A stretch of DNA of 64,000 nt from CAYJBH01 sp964369965 (GCA_964369965.1 CAYJGF010000011.1:18585-82584), one strand, 5' to 3'. Positions 42,174 through 51,468 are shown, counted from the first letter of the stretch. Numbers and translations: made by a program. The notes: generated by a model from the letters alone, not told the origin.

Positions 42174-43748
42174 TTATTCTTTCAATAGACTGTAGCTGAA
42201 ACTCTCTACCAGTGCATTAAAACTTGCGTTGATTATGTCGGAGGAGACCGCGACCGTTGTCCACTCACTCTCCCCGTCGGAGCTGGTTATAAAGACACGG
42301 ACTTTCGAGCCGGTGCCCTTGCTCCCCTCGATGACGCGAACCTTGTAGTCGATAAGCTCGACATTTTTAAGCTGTTCATATGTGGGTTTTAGTGCGGAGC
42401 GCAGTGCGCTGTTGAGGGCGTCGACCGGTCCGTCACCCTCGGCGGCGGTCACGTTGCTCTTTTTATTTGCCGTTATCTTGACGACGGCGGTGGAGGGGTT
42501 GTATCGCTCCCGATTGGAGGAGAGGCGCTCCCCCTGCACCTTGAAATAATCCACCTTAAAAAAGGGTTTGTAGTCCCCCACCACCGAGCGGACTAACAGC
42601 TCAAAACTCGCGCTTGCCCCCTCGTATTGATAACCGTTGTGTTCCTGATCCTTGACCTTAGCGAGGATATCCTTTGCAAGTGGGCTCTCCTTATCAAGGC
42701 CGGGGTAGAACTGGTCAATCTCGGCGAGTATCGCGCGTCGACCGGCGACCTCACTTATAAGCAGTCGACGGGAGTTGCCGACCAGCTCGGGCGAGATGTG
42801 CTCAAAACTCTTGGTCAGCTTGCCGATGCCGTCGATGTGCATTCCGCCTTTATGCGCAAATGCGGACGCGCCGACAAACGGTGAGGTGGAGGCAAGGTTG
42901 AGGTTGGTGATCGCCGCCATCTTCTCCGCCGCCTCGGTCATCTGCCTCATGCTGTCGTCGCTAAGACATTCATAGCCTGCCTTGAGCTGTAATAGCGGTA
43001 TCAAGGTCGATAGATTAGCGTTGCCGGTGCGCTCACCTATGCCGAGGAAAGTCCCCTGAATATGTGTCGCTCCTGCCTCGACCGACTGGAGTGAGTTTGC
43101 AACGGCAAGACCGCAGTCATTGTGACAGTGTATGCCGATCTTGCTGTGTGGCAGTGCCTTTTTCACCTCGTTCGTGATATCCGTTATCTCGTTTGGTAGA
43201 CATCCGCCGTTGGTGTCGCATAGTACCAGCACCGATGCGCCCGCTATCGCCGCGGCATTAAGGGTGGAGATTGCATAATCGGCATTTTCTTTATAGCCAT
43301 CAAAAAAGTGCTCGGCATCATAGATCACCGTCTTGCCGTTGTCACGGAAAAATTTAATGGTGTCGGTGATCATGGTGAGGTTTTCCGCCTCGCTCGCGTT
43401 TATCACCTTGGTGACGTGTAAAACCGAGCTCTTGCCGAATATTGCAACCGTGTCGGTGTTCGCCTTTAACAGCGACTTGACGTTGTCGTCCTCCTCCGGC
43501 TTTATCCCCTTGCGCCGTGTCGATCCAAACGCTACAATTTTTGAGTTTTTAAGTTTGAGTTTTGCTACCTTTTCAAAAAAAGCCAAATCTTTGGGGTTGG
43601 AGCCGGGGTTGCCTGCCTCAATATATTGAAAGCCGAGCTCGTCCAGCAGTGAGACTATCTTGAGCTTATCCGCCACGGTAAAAGCTATCCCCTCCCCTTG
43701 CGCACCGTCGCGCAGGGTGGAGTCGAAAAGCTCTATCTTAACACTCAT
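42174..43748 (-). CDS. cimA: (R)-citramalate synthase
   Basis: Condenses pyruvate with acetyl-CoA to citramalate, the threonine-independent entry to isoleucine. 524 residues: KIELFDSTLRDGAQGEGIAFTV (family SVTLRDGxQ variant with GAQGEG), IEAGNPGSNPKD, GIHCHNDCGLAVANSLQSVEAGATHIQGTFLGIGERTGNA, and a C-terminal regulatory LeuA-dimer domain. The GAQ-GEGI and GSNPKD motifs set CimA apart from LeuA. GTG at 43763 is possible but ATG 43748 (MSVKIELFD) has AAAGGG well placed. 17 bases from leuA. Confidence 0.93.
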   Translation of the reverse strand: MSVKIELFDSTLRDGAQGEGIAFTVADKLKIVSLLDELGFQYIEAGNPGSNPKDLAFFEKVAKLKLKNSKIVAFGSTRRKGIKPEEDDNVKSLLKANTDTVAIFGKSSVLHVTKVINASEAENLTMITDTIKFFRDNGKTVIYDAEHFFDGYKENADYAISTLNAAAIAGASVLVLCDTNGGCLPNEITDITNEVKKALPHSKIGIHCHNDCGLAVANSLQSVEAGATHIQGTFLGIGERTGNANLSTLIPLLQLKAGYECLSDDSMRQMTEAAEKMAAITNLNLASTSPFVGASAFAHKGGMHIDGIGKLTKSFEHISPELVGNSRRLLISEVAGRRAILAEIDQFYPGLDKESPLAKDILAKVKDQEHNGYQYEGASASFELLVRSVVGDYKPFFKVDYFKVQGERLSSNRERYNPSTAVVKITANKKSNVTAAEGDGPVDALNSALRSALKPTYEQLKNVELIDYKVRVIEGSKGTGSKVRVFITSSDGESEWTTVAVSSDIINASFNALVESFSYSLLKE

Positions 43749-43765
43749 CTTGTTCCCTTTCACGA

Positions 43766-45274
43766 TTATTTGTTCTCGTATATCTTATTTATGCCGTTGA
43801 TGTATGCAAGTATACTTGCCTCGATAACATCTAAGGAGACACCTCGCCCGTGGAATATCCTGCCCCCATGGGACAGCTTGACCGAGACTTCGCCCTGCGC
43901 GTCCTCGCCCTCCGACACGGAATTAACGTGATAGTCCTCTAAAATTGGCTCAAAGCCGGTAATCTGGTCGATGGTGTTGTATGCCGCCTCCACCTGACCT
44001 CTCCCGAGTGCGGTTTTGATAATGATGTCACCGCCGTCCTTTTTGAGCTTAATGGTAGCGGTCGCGTCGATATGTGTGCCGGCGTTTACCACAAAACTCT
44101 CGAGGGCAAGCCGCTCCTCGGCTGTGTCGGCGTGGTTGTCCACAATCGCCTCTAAATCCTTGTCGGTGATGGTCTTTTTCTTGTCGCACAGTAGTTTGAA
44201 CTTCGCAAATGCGTCGTCCTGCTCCTCCTTTGAAAGGGAAAAGCCGAGTTGATCCAGACGGTCACAGAAAGCGTGGCGACCGGAGTGTTTGCCGAGCACC
44301 ATCTTGTTGGAGGAATAGCCGACACTCTCCGGTGTCATTATCTCGTAGGTCTCGCGGTTGGCGAGCACACCGTGTTGATGTATGCCGGACTCGTGTGCAA
44401 AGGCGTTGGCACCGACTATCGCCTTGTTCGGCACGACAGCTACGCCGATTATGTGGGACAGTAGGCGGCTGGTGCGATATATCTGGGTGGTGTCGAGGTT
44501 GGTAAATGCATTAAAATAGCCCTGACGGGTCGCGAGTGCCATGGCCACCTCTTCAAGTGCGGCGTTGCCGGCACGCTCACCGATGCCGTTGACGGTGCAC
44601 TCTATTTGTGTGGCACCACCGCGCACCGCCGCGAGCGAGTTGGCGACACCGAGCCCGAGGTCGTTGTGGTTGTGGGTGGAGAGTGCGACATTTTCAATGC
44701 CCTTGACACGCTCCGAGAGAGTTTTAAAGATTTCATACATCTCGTCAGGGGTGGAGTAGCCGACCGTGTCCGGCACGTTGAGCACCGTTGCGCCGGCGGC
44801 TATGGCACGGCCGAACACCTCACAGAGGAAGTCAATATCACTGCGCGAGGCATCCTCGGCGGAAAACTCGACGTTGTCGCAAAGGCTTTTGGCGAGGGCT
44901 ACCATCTCGGTGACGGTATCCAGCACCTGATCTCTCGACCTTTTGAGTTTATATTTGAGGTGCAGATCACTGGTGGCAATAAAGGTATGTATCAGCGGAT
45001 TAACCGCGCCTTTGAGCGCATCGGCAGAGCGACGGATATCCCCCTCCACCGCGCGTGAAAGGCTCGCGACCTGTGTCTTTTTCATGGTCTCGGCGATGGC
45101 GCGCACCGACTCAAAATCGCCGGGTGAAGAGATTGCAAAACCGGCCTCAATAACATCGACACCGAGACGCTCCAACTGACGAGCCATCTCGATTTTTTCC
45201 AGCAGGTTCATGGAACAGCCGGGCGACTGCTCCCCATCACGCAGGGTGGTGTCGAAAATTTTTATATTTTTCAT
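43766..45274 (-). CDS. leuA: 2-isopropylmalate synthase
   Basis: First committed step to leucine: acetyl-CoA plus 2-ketoisovalerate. 502 residues: IKIFDTTLRDGEQSPGCSM, IEAGFAISSPGDFE, STHNHNDLGLGVANSLAAVRGGATQIECTVNGIGERAGNAALEEV, and HESGIHQHGVL with the metal-binding His pair. The C-terminal allosteric domain (from about residue 385) is present, so feedback by leucine is expected. Side by side with cimA, a likely old duplication. Confidence 0.95.
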   Translation of the reverse strand: MKNIKIFDTTLRDGEQSPGCSMNLLEKIEMARQLERLGVDVIEAGFAISSPGDFESVRAIAETMKKTQVASLSRAVEGDIRRSADALKGAVNPLIHTFIATSDLHLKYKLKRSRDQVLDTVTEMVALAKSLCDNVEFSAEDASRSDIDFLCEVFGRAIAAGATVLNVPDTVGYSTPDEMYEIFKTLSERVKGIENVALSTHNHNDLGLGVANSLAAVRGGATQIECTVNGIGERAGNAALEEVAMALATRQGYFNAFTNLDTTQIYRTSRLLSHIIGVAVVPNKAIVGANAFAHESGIHQHGVLANRETYEIMTPESVGYSSNKMVLGKHSGRHAFCDRLDQLGFSLSKEEQDDAFAKFKLLCDKKKTITDKDLEAIVDNHADTAEERLALESFVVNAGTHIDATATIKLKKDGGDIIIKTALGRGQVEAAYNTIDQITGFEPILEDYHVNSVSEGEDAQGEVSVKLSHGGRIFHGRGVSLDVIEASILAYINGINKIYENK

Positions 45275-45347
45275 GGTTAGTGGGTTCCTTTCTAAAGTTG
45301 CCGTAATATTGTGGTCAGGTTGTAGAATTTATTTGGTCTATTTGGTC

Positions 45348-45366
45348 GGGAGGGGTGACCCCTCCC
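45348..45366. repeat. GC hairpin between ilvD and leuA
   Basis: GGGAGGGGT-G-ACCCCTCCC, a perfect 9-bp stem followed by CCTAC, again of the GTAGGGG/CCCCTAC kind. No T-run. It could mark an RNA processing point in the long ilv-leu transcript. Confidence 0.45.
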
Positions 45367-45377
45367 CTACGACTTAC

Positions 45378-47039
45378 CTAAACCAGCACTGCCCCTTGCG
45401 CCGCACTGGATACTAATTTTGCATATCGAGCGAGGACACCTTTTTGTATCTTGGGGGGTGGTAGGGTGGTGGAGGCTTTGCGGGCTTGCAGTTCCTCATC
45501 GCTCACCTGTAAAGTTATTTCCCCTGCCGGGATGTCGATACATATAATGTCGCCGTCCTTGACGTAGGCGATAGGTCCGCCTGCCGCCGCCTCGGGCGAG
45601 ATGTGACCGAGTGCCGCGCCGCGTGTCGCGCCGGAAAAACGTCCATCGGTGATAAGCGTCACCGAGCTGTCCAGCCCCATGCCGGCGAGGGTGGCTGTTG
45701 GGGAGAGCATCTCCCTCATGCCGGGGCCGCCCTTGGGACCCTCATATCGTATGACGACGCAGTTGCCGGCGACAATTTTGCCTGCCGAGATTGCCTCGAT
45801 TGCCTGCTCTTCACTGTCAAAAACACGGGCAGTACACTCGGTGACGAGCATGTTTTGTGCCACCGCACTGCGCTTGACCACACAGCCGTCCGGTGCAAGG
45901 TTGCCCTTCAAAACCGCTATACCACCTGTTTTACTATAGGGATTTTCTACTGTGCGTATAATTTCTTCATCGTTTATGTCGTCGAAAACTATGTCGGCAA
46001 GTTTTTTACCGCTGACCGTTATGCAGTCACCGTCCAAAAGCCCTGCCTTAATAAGTCGGGACATCACCGCAGGTATACCGCCTGCCGCGTGTAAATCCTC
46101 AATAAAGTGATAGCCGGCAGGGGATAATCGGCAGAGGTTCGGGGTTTTAGCGCTTATCTCGTTCGCGAGTGCCAAATCCAGTTTAAATCCTGCCTCATGC
46201 GCGATAGCCGGCAGGTGCAACATGGAGTTGGTGGAGCATCCGAGAGCCATATCCATGGTCAGCGCGTTGCGAAATGCCTGCTCGGTTAAAATGTCGCTCG
46301 GGCGCAAATTTTCCGCGACCAGTGCGACGGCGCGACGACCGGTTGCCCGTGCGAGGATCAAACGCTCGGAGTAGACCGCCGGTATAGTACCGTTGAACGG
46401 CAGGGCAAGTCCGAGAGCCTCGGAAAGGCAGTTCATGGAGTTGGCGGTGAACATGCCACTACAGGAGCCGACGCTCGGACATGCAGAGCACTCAATCTCG
46501 TTCAGGCGCTCACCGTCAATCTTGCCGGATAGTTCTTTGCCGACCGCCTCAAACACGTCGGTGAGGGAGAGACGCTGCTTTTTATCCCGTGTAGTGCCGG
46601 CAAGCATTGCACCGCCCGACACGAGAATGGAGGGGATATCAAGCCGTGTCGCCGCCATCATCATGCCGGGGACGACCTTGTCACAGTTGGGTATAAGGAC
46701 GAGACCGTCAAAACGGTGAGCTTCGGCGAGAGCCTCGACGCTGTCGGCGATAAGCTCGCGTGAGACGAGGGAATAGTGCATACCCTTGTGACCCATCGCA
46801 ATGCCGTCACAGACCGCTATCGCAGGGACTTCAATGGGCAGACCGCCCGCCTCCAAAATGCCCTCACGCACCGCCTTTGCGATGCTGTCAAGGTGTAGAT
46901 GTCCCGGCACGACCTCACTTTGAGCGTTGACTACTCCGATTATAGGGCGTTTAAGCTCGTCGGCATTGTAGCCGAGGGCTTTAAAAAGACTTCGTTGTGG
47001 TGCACGCGCCGCGCCGATTTTGACAGAATCACTCCTCAT
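45378..47039 (-). CDS. ilvD: dihydroxy-acid dehydratase
   Basis: 553 residues. Makes 2-ketoisovalerate and 2-keto-3-methylvalerate. Motifs: IGVVNAQSEVVPGHLHLD, PNCDKVVPGMMMAATRL and GSCSGMFTANSMNCLSEALGLALP (Fe-S ligand Cys), LMTDGRFSG-type LITDGRFSGATRG, and GHISPEAAAGGPIAYVKDGD. Separated from ilvN by 235 bases filled with an inverted repeat. Confidence 0.95.
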   Translation of the reverse strand: MRSDSVKIGAARAPQRSLFKALGYNADELKRPIIGVVNAQSEVVPGHLHLDSIAKAVREGILEAGGLPIEVPAIAVCDGIAMGHKGMHYSLVSRELIADSVEALAEAHRFDGLVLIPNCDKVVPGMMMAATRLDIPSILVSGGAMLAGTTRDKKQRLSLTDVFEAVGKELSGKIDGERLNEIECSACPSVGSCSGMFTANSMNCLSEALGLALPFNGTIPAVYSERLILARATGRRAVALVAENLRPSDILTEQAFRNALTMDMALGCSTNSMLHLPAIAHEAGFKLDLALANEISAKTPNLCRLSPAGYHFIEDLHAAGGIPAVMSRLIKAGLLDGDCITVSGKKLADIVFDDINDEEIIRTVENPYSKTGGIAVLKGNLAPDGCVVKRSAVAQNMLVTECTARVFDSEEQAIEAISAGKIVAGNCVVIRYEGPKGGPGMREMLSPTATLAGMGLDSSVTLITDGRFSGATRGAALGHISPEAAAGGPIAYVKDGDIICIDIPAGEITLQVSDEELQARKASTTLPPPKIQKGVLARYAKLVSSAAQGAVLV

Positions 47040-47090
47040 TTTTATTATGTTCCTTTGTTTGTTTGTTATTGTTGTTTGTGGGGGGTAGGA

Positions 47091-47270
47091 ATTAGTGAAG
47101 AGTGAAGAGTGAAGAGTTAAGGAAACGGCTTCGCCTTTTTATTAATAATTTCATTAACTTATCGAGAGATTGCGGTAGGGTCGAAACCTCATTCTACAGA
47201 CAAACCCTATAAATTCATCGCCGAAGGCGATACCACAACTCTTCACTATTCACTCTTCACTATTCACTAA
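47091..47270. repeat. GTGAAGAGTGAAGAGT inverted repeat between ilvN and ilvD
   Basis: Left arm ATTAGTGAAGAGTGAAGAGT... (47091-47120), right arm AACTCTTCACTATTCACTC... (47237-47270), about 30 bp with few mismatches. Inside are GGAAACGGCTTCGCC and a small hairpin ATCGCC-GAA-GGCGAT (47217-47231). Related to the repeat at 40301-40398. No gene seen inside. Confidence 0.6.
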
Positions 47271-47274
47271 AAAA

Positions 47275-47754
47275 CTACCCTCTCGGCAATGCCGACACGC
47301 CGCTCCGCACCACCTGTAGTATCTCGAACGGCTTCATTAATTCTATAAAAGCGTCCACCTTGCCACTGTCGCCGGTCAGCTCGAACATTAAGGTATTCTC
47401 CGACACGTCGATAACGCCGGCGCGGAAGATGGAGCCGGTGGATATCACCTCATGCCGATGGCTTATGTCGCATTTGACCTTGACGAGGACATATTCACGG
47501 CAGACCGCATTAGAGCCGTCTAAAAACACAACGCCTTTGACATCCTCCTGCTTTGCGAGCTGTTTTTCTATCTGCTCAATGGTTGCCGGCTCGCCGGTTA
47601 CGGTGATGGTCATGCGTGACAGGTCGCTGTGCTCGGTAGCGGCGACGGTCAACGAGTCTATGTTATAGTCGCGACGGGTGAAAAGCCCCGATATTCGGGA
47701 CAGCACGCCGGGGTGGTTATCTACGAGTGCGGAGAGCACATAGCTTTTTTCCAT
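47275..47754 (-). CDS. ilvN: acetolactate synthase small (regulatory) subunit
   Basis: 159 residues: an ACT domain (SYVLSALVDNHPGVLSRISGLFTRRDYNIDSLTVAATE) that binds valine, and a C-terminal ACT-like domain (YVLVKVKCDISHRHEV ... GVIDVSENTLMFELTGDSGKVDAFIELM). The longest frame starts with a TTG inside ilvB's end; ATG 47754 (MEKSYVLSAL) after AAAGGA is the family start. 16 bases downstream of ilvB. Confidence 0.94.
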   Translation of the reverse strand: MEKSYVLSALVDNHPGVLSRISGLFTRRDYNIDSLTVAATEHSDLSRMTITVTGEPATIEQIEKQLAKQEDVKGVVFLDGSNAVCREYVLVKVKCDISHRHEVISTGSIFRAGVIDVSENTLMFELTGDSGKVDAFIELMKPFEILQVVRSGVSALPRG

Positions 47755-47770
47755 AACAATGCGTCCTTTC

Positions 47771-49450
47771 TCAGTTGTCAATCTGCGTTATCGGGTCGTC
47801 ATAGCTCCTGCCGGGAGGGACCATCGGCAGGACGTTGACGTCCATATCCACCGTAACCTCCACAAACACCGTGCCATCCTCCTTAAACGCGGAGCAGAGC
47901 GTCGGCATGACGCTGTCGTGATTATCTATCCTAAATGCCTTGGCACCGAACGCCTCGGCGAGCTTTACAAAATCGGTCTTTCGCTCAAGGGTGGTCGCGC
48001 TGTATCTCTTGTGGAAAAGTGCCTTTTGCCACTGACGCACCATGCCGAGAACACCGTTGTTAAGCAGTATAATGACAATATTATGACCACTCTTGACGGC
48101 GGTGCACAGCTCGTTGAGATTCATGCCGAAACTGCCATCGCCGGTGAACAGAACCACCTGCTTATCCGGTGCGGCATAGGCACATCCGATCGCCGCGCCG
48201 AGACCAAAGCCCATGGTGCCGAGACCGCCGCTCGAGAGAAAGTGCCTCGGGAGTGTCACAGGGTAGTTTTGCGCCGTCCACATCTGGTGCTGGCCGACGT
48301 CGGTCACGACATAGTCGTCCTCGTTGAGCAGTTTACTGACACATTCTATCACATATTGCGGTGAACATAGGGTGTCCTCATACTCCGCCTTGTTGTTCTT
48401 CTTTTTCCACAGGGCAATCTGCTCCAGCCAACCGTCACGAGATTTAAAGGGCACTAATTCACAGAGTTTTTTGAGCGCTATCTTAACATCTGCCTCGACC
48501 GGTGCATAGGAGGTCACGTTTTTGTTGATCTCACTGCGGTCGATGTCGATATGAATTATCTTGGTGTCCTTTGCAAAGGTTTTGGGGTTGCAGATAACTC
48601 GGTCGGAGAAACGTGCACCGACAGCGACTATAAGGTCACTCTCCAAAACAGCCATGGAGGAGGTGCGCGAGCCGTGCATACCGAGCATACCGGTATATTC
48701 CGGCTCGGTGGCAGGGAATGCGCCGATGCCCATCAGTGATAGGGCAATAGGGCAGGACATACGCTTAACAAGGTCAAACAGCTCACCTGATGCCTCGGCG
48801 GAGATAACACCGCCACCGGCAAAGATGACCGGCTTTTCCGACGCTTTTATAAGCTCGGCGGCGGTCGTTATCTGATTATCGAAGTCGGCGCCGAGAAACC
48901 GTTTTTCCTCCTGCAATTCGGTTGCAGGGCTAAACTCGGTTTTCGCGGCAAAGACGTCTTTAAGCACGTCGATTAGCACCGGACCTTTCCTGCCGGTGTT
49001 CGCTATCTTAAAGGCGCGGCGAACAACATCGGCAAGCTCGGAAATGTCCTTGACGATAAAGTTGTGTTTGGTTATCGGCATGGTCACGCCAAAAATGTCA
49101 ATCTCCTGAAAGGTGTCACGACCGAGTTGGGGGCGTGTGACGTTGCCGGTGATGGCGACCATCGGTATCGAGTCCATAAACGCGGTCGCAATACCGGTGA
49201 CAAGGTTGGTCGCGCCGGGGCCGGAGGTGGCGATACACACACCGGTCTTTGCGCTCGCACGGGCGTAGCCGTCGGCGGCGTGCGCCGCACCCTGCTCATG
49301 GGCGGTCAAAACGTGTTCTATTTTATCGCTATAGTCATATAATGCATCATATAATGTAATAACATTACCGCCGGGATACCCGAAAACGGTATTCACCGAG
49401 TTTTCTAAAAGACATTCACACACAATCTGTGCGCCGGTTAATTGTGCCAT
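47771..49450 (-). CDS. ilvB: acetolactate synthase large subunit
   Basis: 559-residue ThDP enzyme making acetolactate or acetohydroxybutyrate. GYPGGNVITLYDAL and HEQGAAHAADGYARASAKTGVCIATSGPGATNLVTGIATA in the PYR domain, a central FAD-type domain, and FTGDGSFGMNLNELCTAVKSGHN in the PP domain (ThDP/Mg2+ motif GDG...N). First gene of the cluster; GAGGT precedes the ATG. The cluster carries no ilvC (ketol-acid reductoisomerase) or transaminase. Confidence 0.95.
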   Translation of the reverse strand: MAQLTGAQIVCECLLENSVNTVFGYPGGNVITLYDALYDYSDKIEHVLTAHEQGAAHAADGYARASAKTGVCIATSGPGATNLVTGIATAFMDSIPMVAITGNVTRPQLGRDTFQEIDIFGVTMPITKHNFIVKDISELADVVRRAFKIANTGRKGPVLIDVLKDVFAAKTEFSPATELQEEKRFLGADFDNQITTAAELIKASEKPVIFAGGGVISAEASGELFDLVKRMSCPIALSLMGIGAFPATEPEYTGMLGMHGSRTSSMAVLESDLIVAVGARFSDRVICNPKTFAKDTKIIHIDIDRSEINKNVTSYAPVEADVKIALKKLCELVPFKSRDGWLEQIALWKKKNNKAEYEDTLCSPQYVIECVSKLLNEDDYVVTDVGQHQMWTAQNYPVTLPRHFLSSGGLGTMGFGLGAAIGCAYAAPDKQVVLFTGDGSFGMNLNELCTAVKSGHNIVIILLNNGVLGMVRQWQKALFHKRYSATTLERKTDFVKLAEAFGAKAFRIDNHDSVMPTLCSAFKEDGTVFVEVTVDMDVNVLPMVPPGRSYDDPITQIDN

Positions 49451-49486
49451 AACTGCGCTACCTCATTTGTTGTTATAATTATAGAT

Positions 49487-49515
49487 ATAGTAACACAATT
49501 AGCGCAAAGGTTCAA
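49487..49515 (-). promoter_or_regulatory. promoter of the ilv-leu cluster
   Basis: TTGAAC (minus strand, 49510-49515), 17-base spacer, TACTAT (49487-49492). The leader to ilvB is only about 30 bases, too short for a T-box or peptide attenuator, so control must lie elsewhere (for example a CodY-type repressor). Confidence 0.55.
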
Positions 49516-49657
49516 GTGTTTTGTAGTATTTTCGTGGATTATTTGTAGTAAAGTAAATTCCCAAAGTAAGTTCCACAGTGGAATTTGAGGTGGAATTTAG
49601 TGTGGTAAGAAAAAAGTGGTAGAATTTAGTCTGGGAAATTAGATAGGAGAAAGCTAT

Positions 49658-49798
49658 ATGCCGGACTTAAAAAACAAGCACTTAACCCTATCGGTGGGTA
49701 ATCACAAAAAACACAGCATGTCCCGAACGAATGTGAGGGATAAGGAAAAAGTCTTTTTTTCACGGCCTTTTTCAGTGCTGTCATATGTCATTTGCTGA
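49658..49798 (+). pseudogene. 46-codon ORF, possible remnant of an IS30-like transposase
   Basis: ATG with TAGGAGA 7 bases upstream opens a 46-codon frame, MPDLKNKHLTLSVGNHKK... ending VICstop. The first ten residues resemble the KHLTL start of IS30-family transposases, but the rest does not. The 5' DNA has repeated GTGGAATTT blocks (49576-49635), which look like an eroded element end. This entry and the flanking promoters are all I see in the 450-base gap 49451-49900. Weakly supported; it may be a chance frame. Confidence 0.25.
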
Positions 49799-49825
49799 AA
49801 ATAAATATTAAAATAAATTTAAATA

Positions 49826-49884
49826 TTGACAAAAATACAGTTTTGTAATATCATTATATCGAAACACGATAACGAATATCGATA
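49826..49884 (+). promoter_or_regulatory. promoter and operator of the PadR-MFS operon
   Basis: TTGACA (49826-49831), 17-base spacer, TATCAT (49849-49854). Just downstream are TATCG (49857), CGATA (49867) and TATCGATA (49877-49884): half-sites spaced 10 and 20 bases, that is on one face of the helix. The pattern fits a PadR dimer pair over the transcription start. The ATG follows at 49901 after GGAG. Confidence 0.6.
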
Positions 49885-49900
49885 CATACAGGAGTTCATC

Positions 49901-50203
49901 ATGGAAGACAGGGTGTTGCGCAAATTATTTTTGGGGTTTATTCAAATTCATATCTTACATCACGCAAAAAAAGAGCCTGTCTTTGGCTCGTTTATGATTG
50001 AGGAGCTAAAATCCCACGGATATGATATCAGCCCGGGGACCCTTTATCCTGTCTTTCACAGTTTAGAAAGGTCGGGGCATTTAACGGTCGAGAGCAAAAA
50101 CCATGATGGGAAAATGCGAAAGTACTACTCCATCACAAAAAAAGGCGAACAAACCCTGCTCGAAGCGAAGAAAAAAATTAAAGAGTTGACGGGGGAGCTA
50201 TGA
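49901..50203 (+). CDS. PadR-family transcriptional repressor
   Basis: 100 residues: winged helix with FGSFMIEELKSHGYDISPGTLYPVFHSLERSGHLTVESKNHDGKMRKYYSITKKGEQTLLEAKKKI, the PadR signature (GTLYP...L...G.L......G...RKYY..T..G). No effector domain, PadR-s1 type. The track's longest frame starts upstream inside the promoter; ATG 49901 with GGAG 6 bases before is correct. Overlaps the MFS gene by 4 bases, which it very likely represses. Confidence 0.88.
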   Translation: MEDRVLRKLFLGFIQIHILHHAKKEPVFGSFMIEELKSHGYDISPGTLYPVFHSLERSGHLTVESKNHDGKMRKYYSITKKGEQTLLEAKKKIKELTGEL

Positions 50204-51468
50204 ATAACGACGCACGCAATGGCATATTAAAGGATTTTCAGATAAAGAAATTCTGTGCATACGGATTTCTTAAAAATCTAAAATTTTTTGAACCATATCT
50301 TTTAATATACTTGATGAGCAACGACATAAACCTCTTTCAAATTGGCATGTTAATCGCTGTTCGAGAGGTTATCATAAACGCATTTGAAATCCCCTCGGGG
50401 CTGATTGCCGACCATTTCGGCAGGAAAAAAGAGATGTATTTTTGCTTCGGTTTTTACATCGTCTCATTCATCCTATTCTTTTTCGCCGACACTTTTATCC
50501 TTGCCGCCTTTGCAATGGTCTTTTTTGGTTTTGGTGAGGCTTTTAGGTCGGGCACTCATAAGGCTATGATTTACACCTACTTAGATGCAAAAAAGTGGCA
50601 GGGTGAAAAAACTTTTGTGTTTGGTCGAACGCGCTCTTTTTCGCTGATCGGCAGTGCGATAAGCAGTATAGTTGGGATTGTTTTGATACTCATAGTGCCG
50701 TCTGATGGGTACATCTTTTTGTTTTCGGTAGTGCCGTATATATTAGATTTGTTGCTGATTATGAGCTACCCGAAATTCCTCGACACCTCCGATAAAAAGC
50801 ACGGTACTTCATTTAAAGAGATGGCAAAAGGGATGGTCGATAGTTTTAGGATAAACAAAAAGCTCCGCAACATCTTAATAGAGGAGGGCGTTGCCGAGGC
50901 AGGTTTTTCCTATGTAAAAGATTTAATCCAACCCATTTTAGAGATCATTATTATAGGTAGCGGAATTTCGGTCATCGCCGTGCTGTCCGCCGACGATAAT
51001 TTGAAGGTGATGTTAGGTCTGATTTACACCGTGTTAAATCTCTTAGGCTCCTATTTTTCAAGAAAGGCGTATATACTAAAGGGAAAAAGAACGAGTTTAG
51101 TCTGCCTTTCGCTATTTCATTTAGCATATGCGGCATTGTTTGGTCTGCTTGCGATTTTTTCGGGGCAATATTTGGTGGTGTGCGTTATATATGTTTTGGT
51201 TTATGTTTTGCACAGCGCTCGCAAGCCGATGTTTGTCGACGAAATTGACAACAATATAGACAAATCGAACCGAGCCACCGTCATAAGTGCCTCGGCACAG
51301 CTGAAGTCGTTGTTTTTGATAGTATGCGCACCGATTTTCGGTTTTATTGCCGATAATGTCGGAATATGGCTCGTGATGGTTATCCTGTGTTTGGCGTTTG
51401 CCTTGACCTTGCCGTTATTAAGGTCAAAGATTGACAAACCTCCCATCCACAAAAATGCCACGTTTTGA
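50200..51468 (+). CDS. MFS transporter controlled by PadR
   Basis: 422 residues, about 12 membrane segments. Loop 2-3 EIPSGLIADHFGRKKEM holds the MFS motif. Subfamily resembles drug or metabolite exporters with an FGFGEAFRSGTHKAMIY segment in helix 4. With the upstream PadR it is a typical substrate-inducible efflux unit; the substrate is unknown. The region is more AT-rich than its neighbours, as are padR and the gap upstream, a hint of recent acquisition. Confidence 0.82.
   Translation: MNNDARNGILKDFQIKKFCAYGFLKNLKFFEPYLLIYLMSNDINLFQIGMLIAVREVIINAFEIPSGLIADHFGRKKEMYFCFGFYIVSFILFFFADTFILAAFAMVFFGFGEAFRSGTHKAMIYTYLDAKKWQGEKTFVFGRTRSFSLIGSAISSIVGIVLILIVPSDGYIFLFSVVPYILDLLLIMSYPKFLDTSDKKHGTSFKEMAKGMVDSFRINKKLRNILIEEGVAEAGFSYVKDLIQPILEIIIIGSGISVIAVLSADDNLKVMLGLIYTVLNLLGSYFSRKAYILKGKRTSLVCLSLFHLAYAALFGLLAIFSGQYLVVCVIYVLVYVLHSARKPMFVDEIDNNIDKSNRATVISASAQLKSLFLIVCAPIFGFIADNVGIWLVMVILCLAFALTLPLLRSKIDKPPIHKNATF

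Noticed and set aside
49451..49600. T-box or leader attenuator before ilvB
   Set aside because: No GGGTGG-x-ACC T-box core and the predicted transcript start leaves only about 30 bases of leader.
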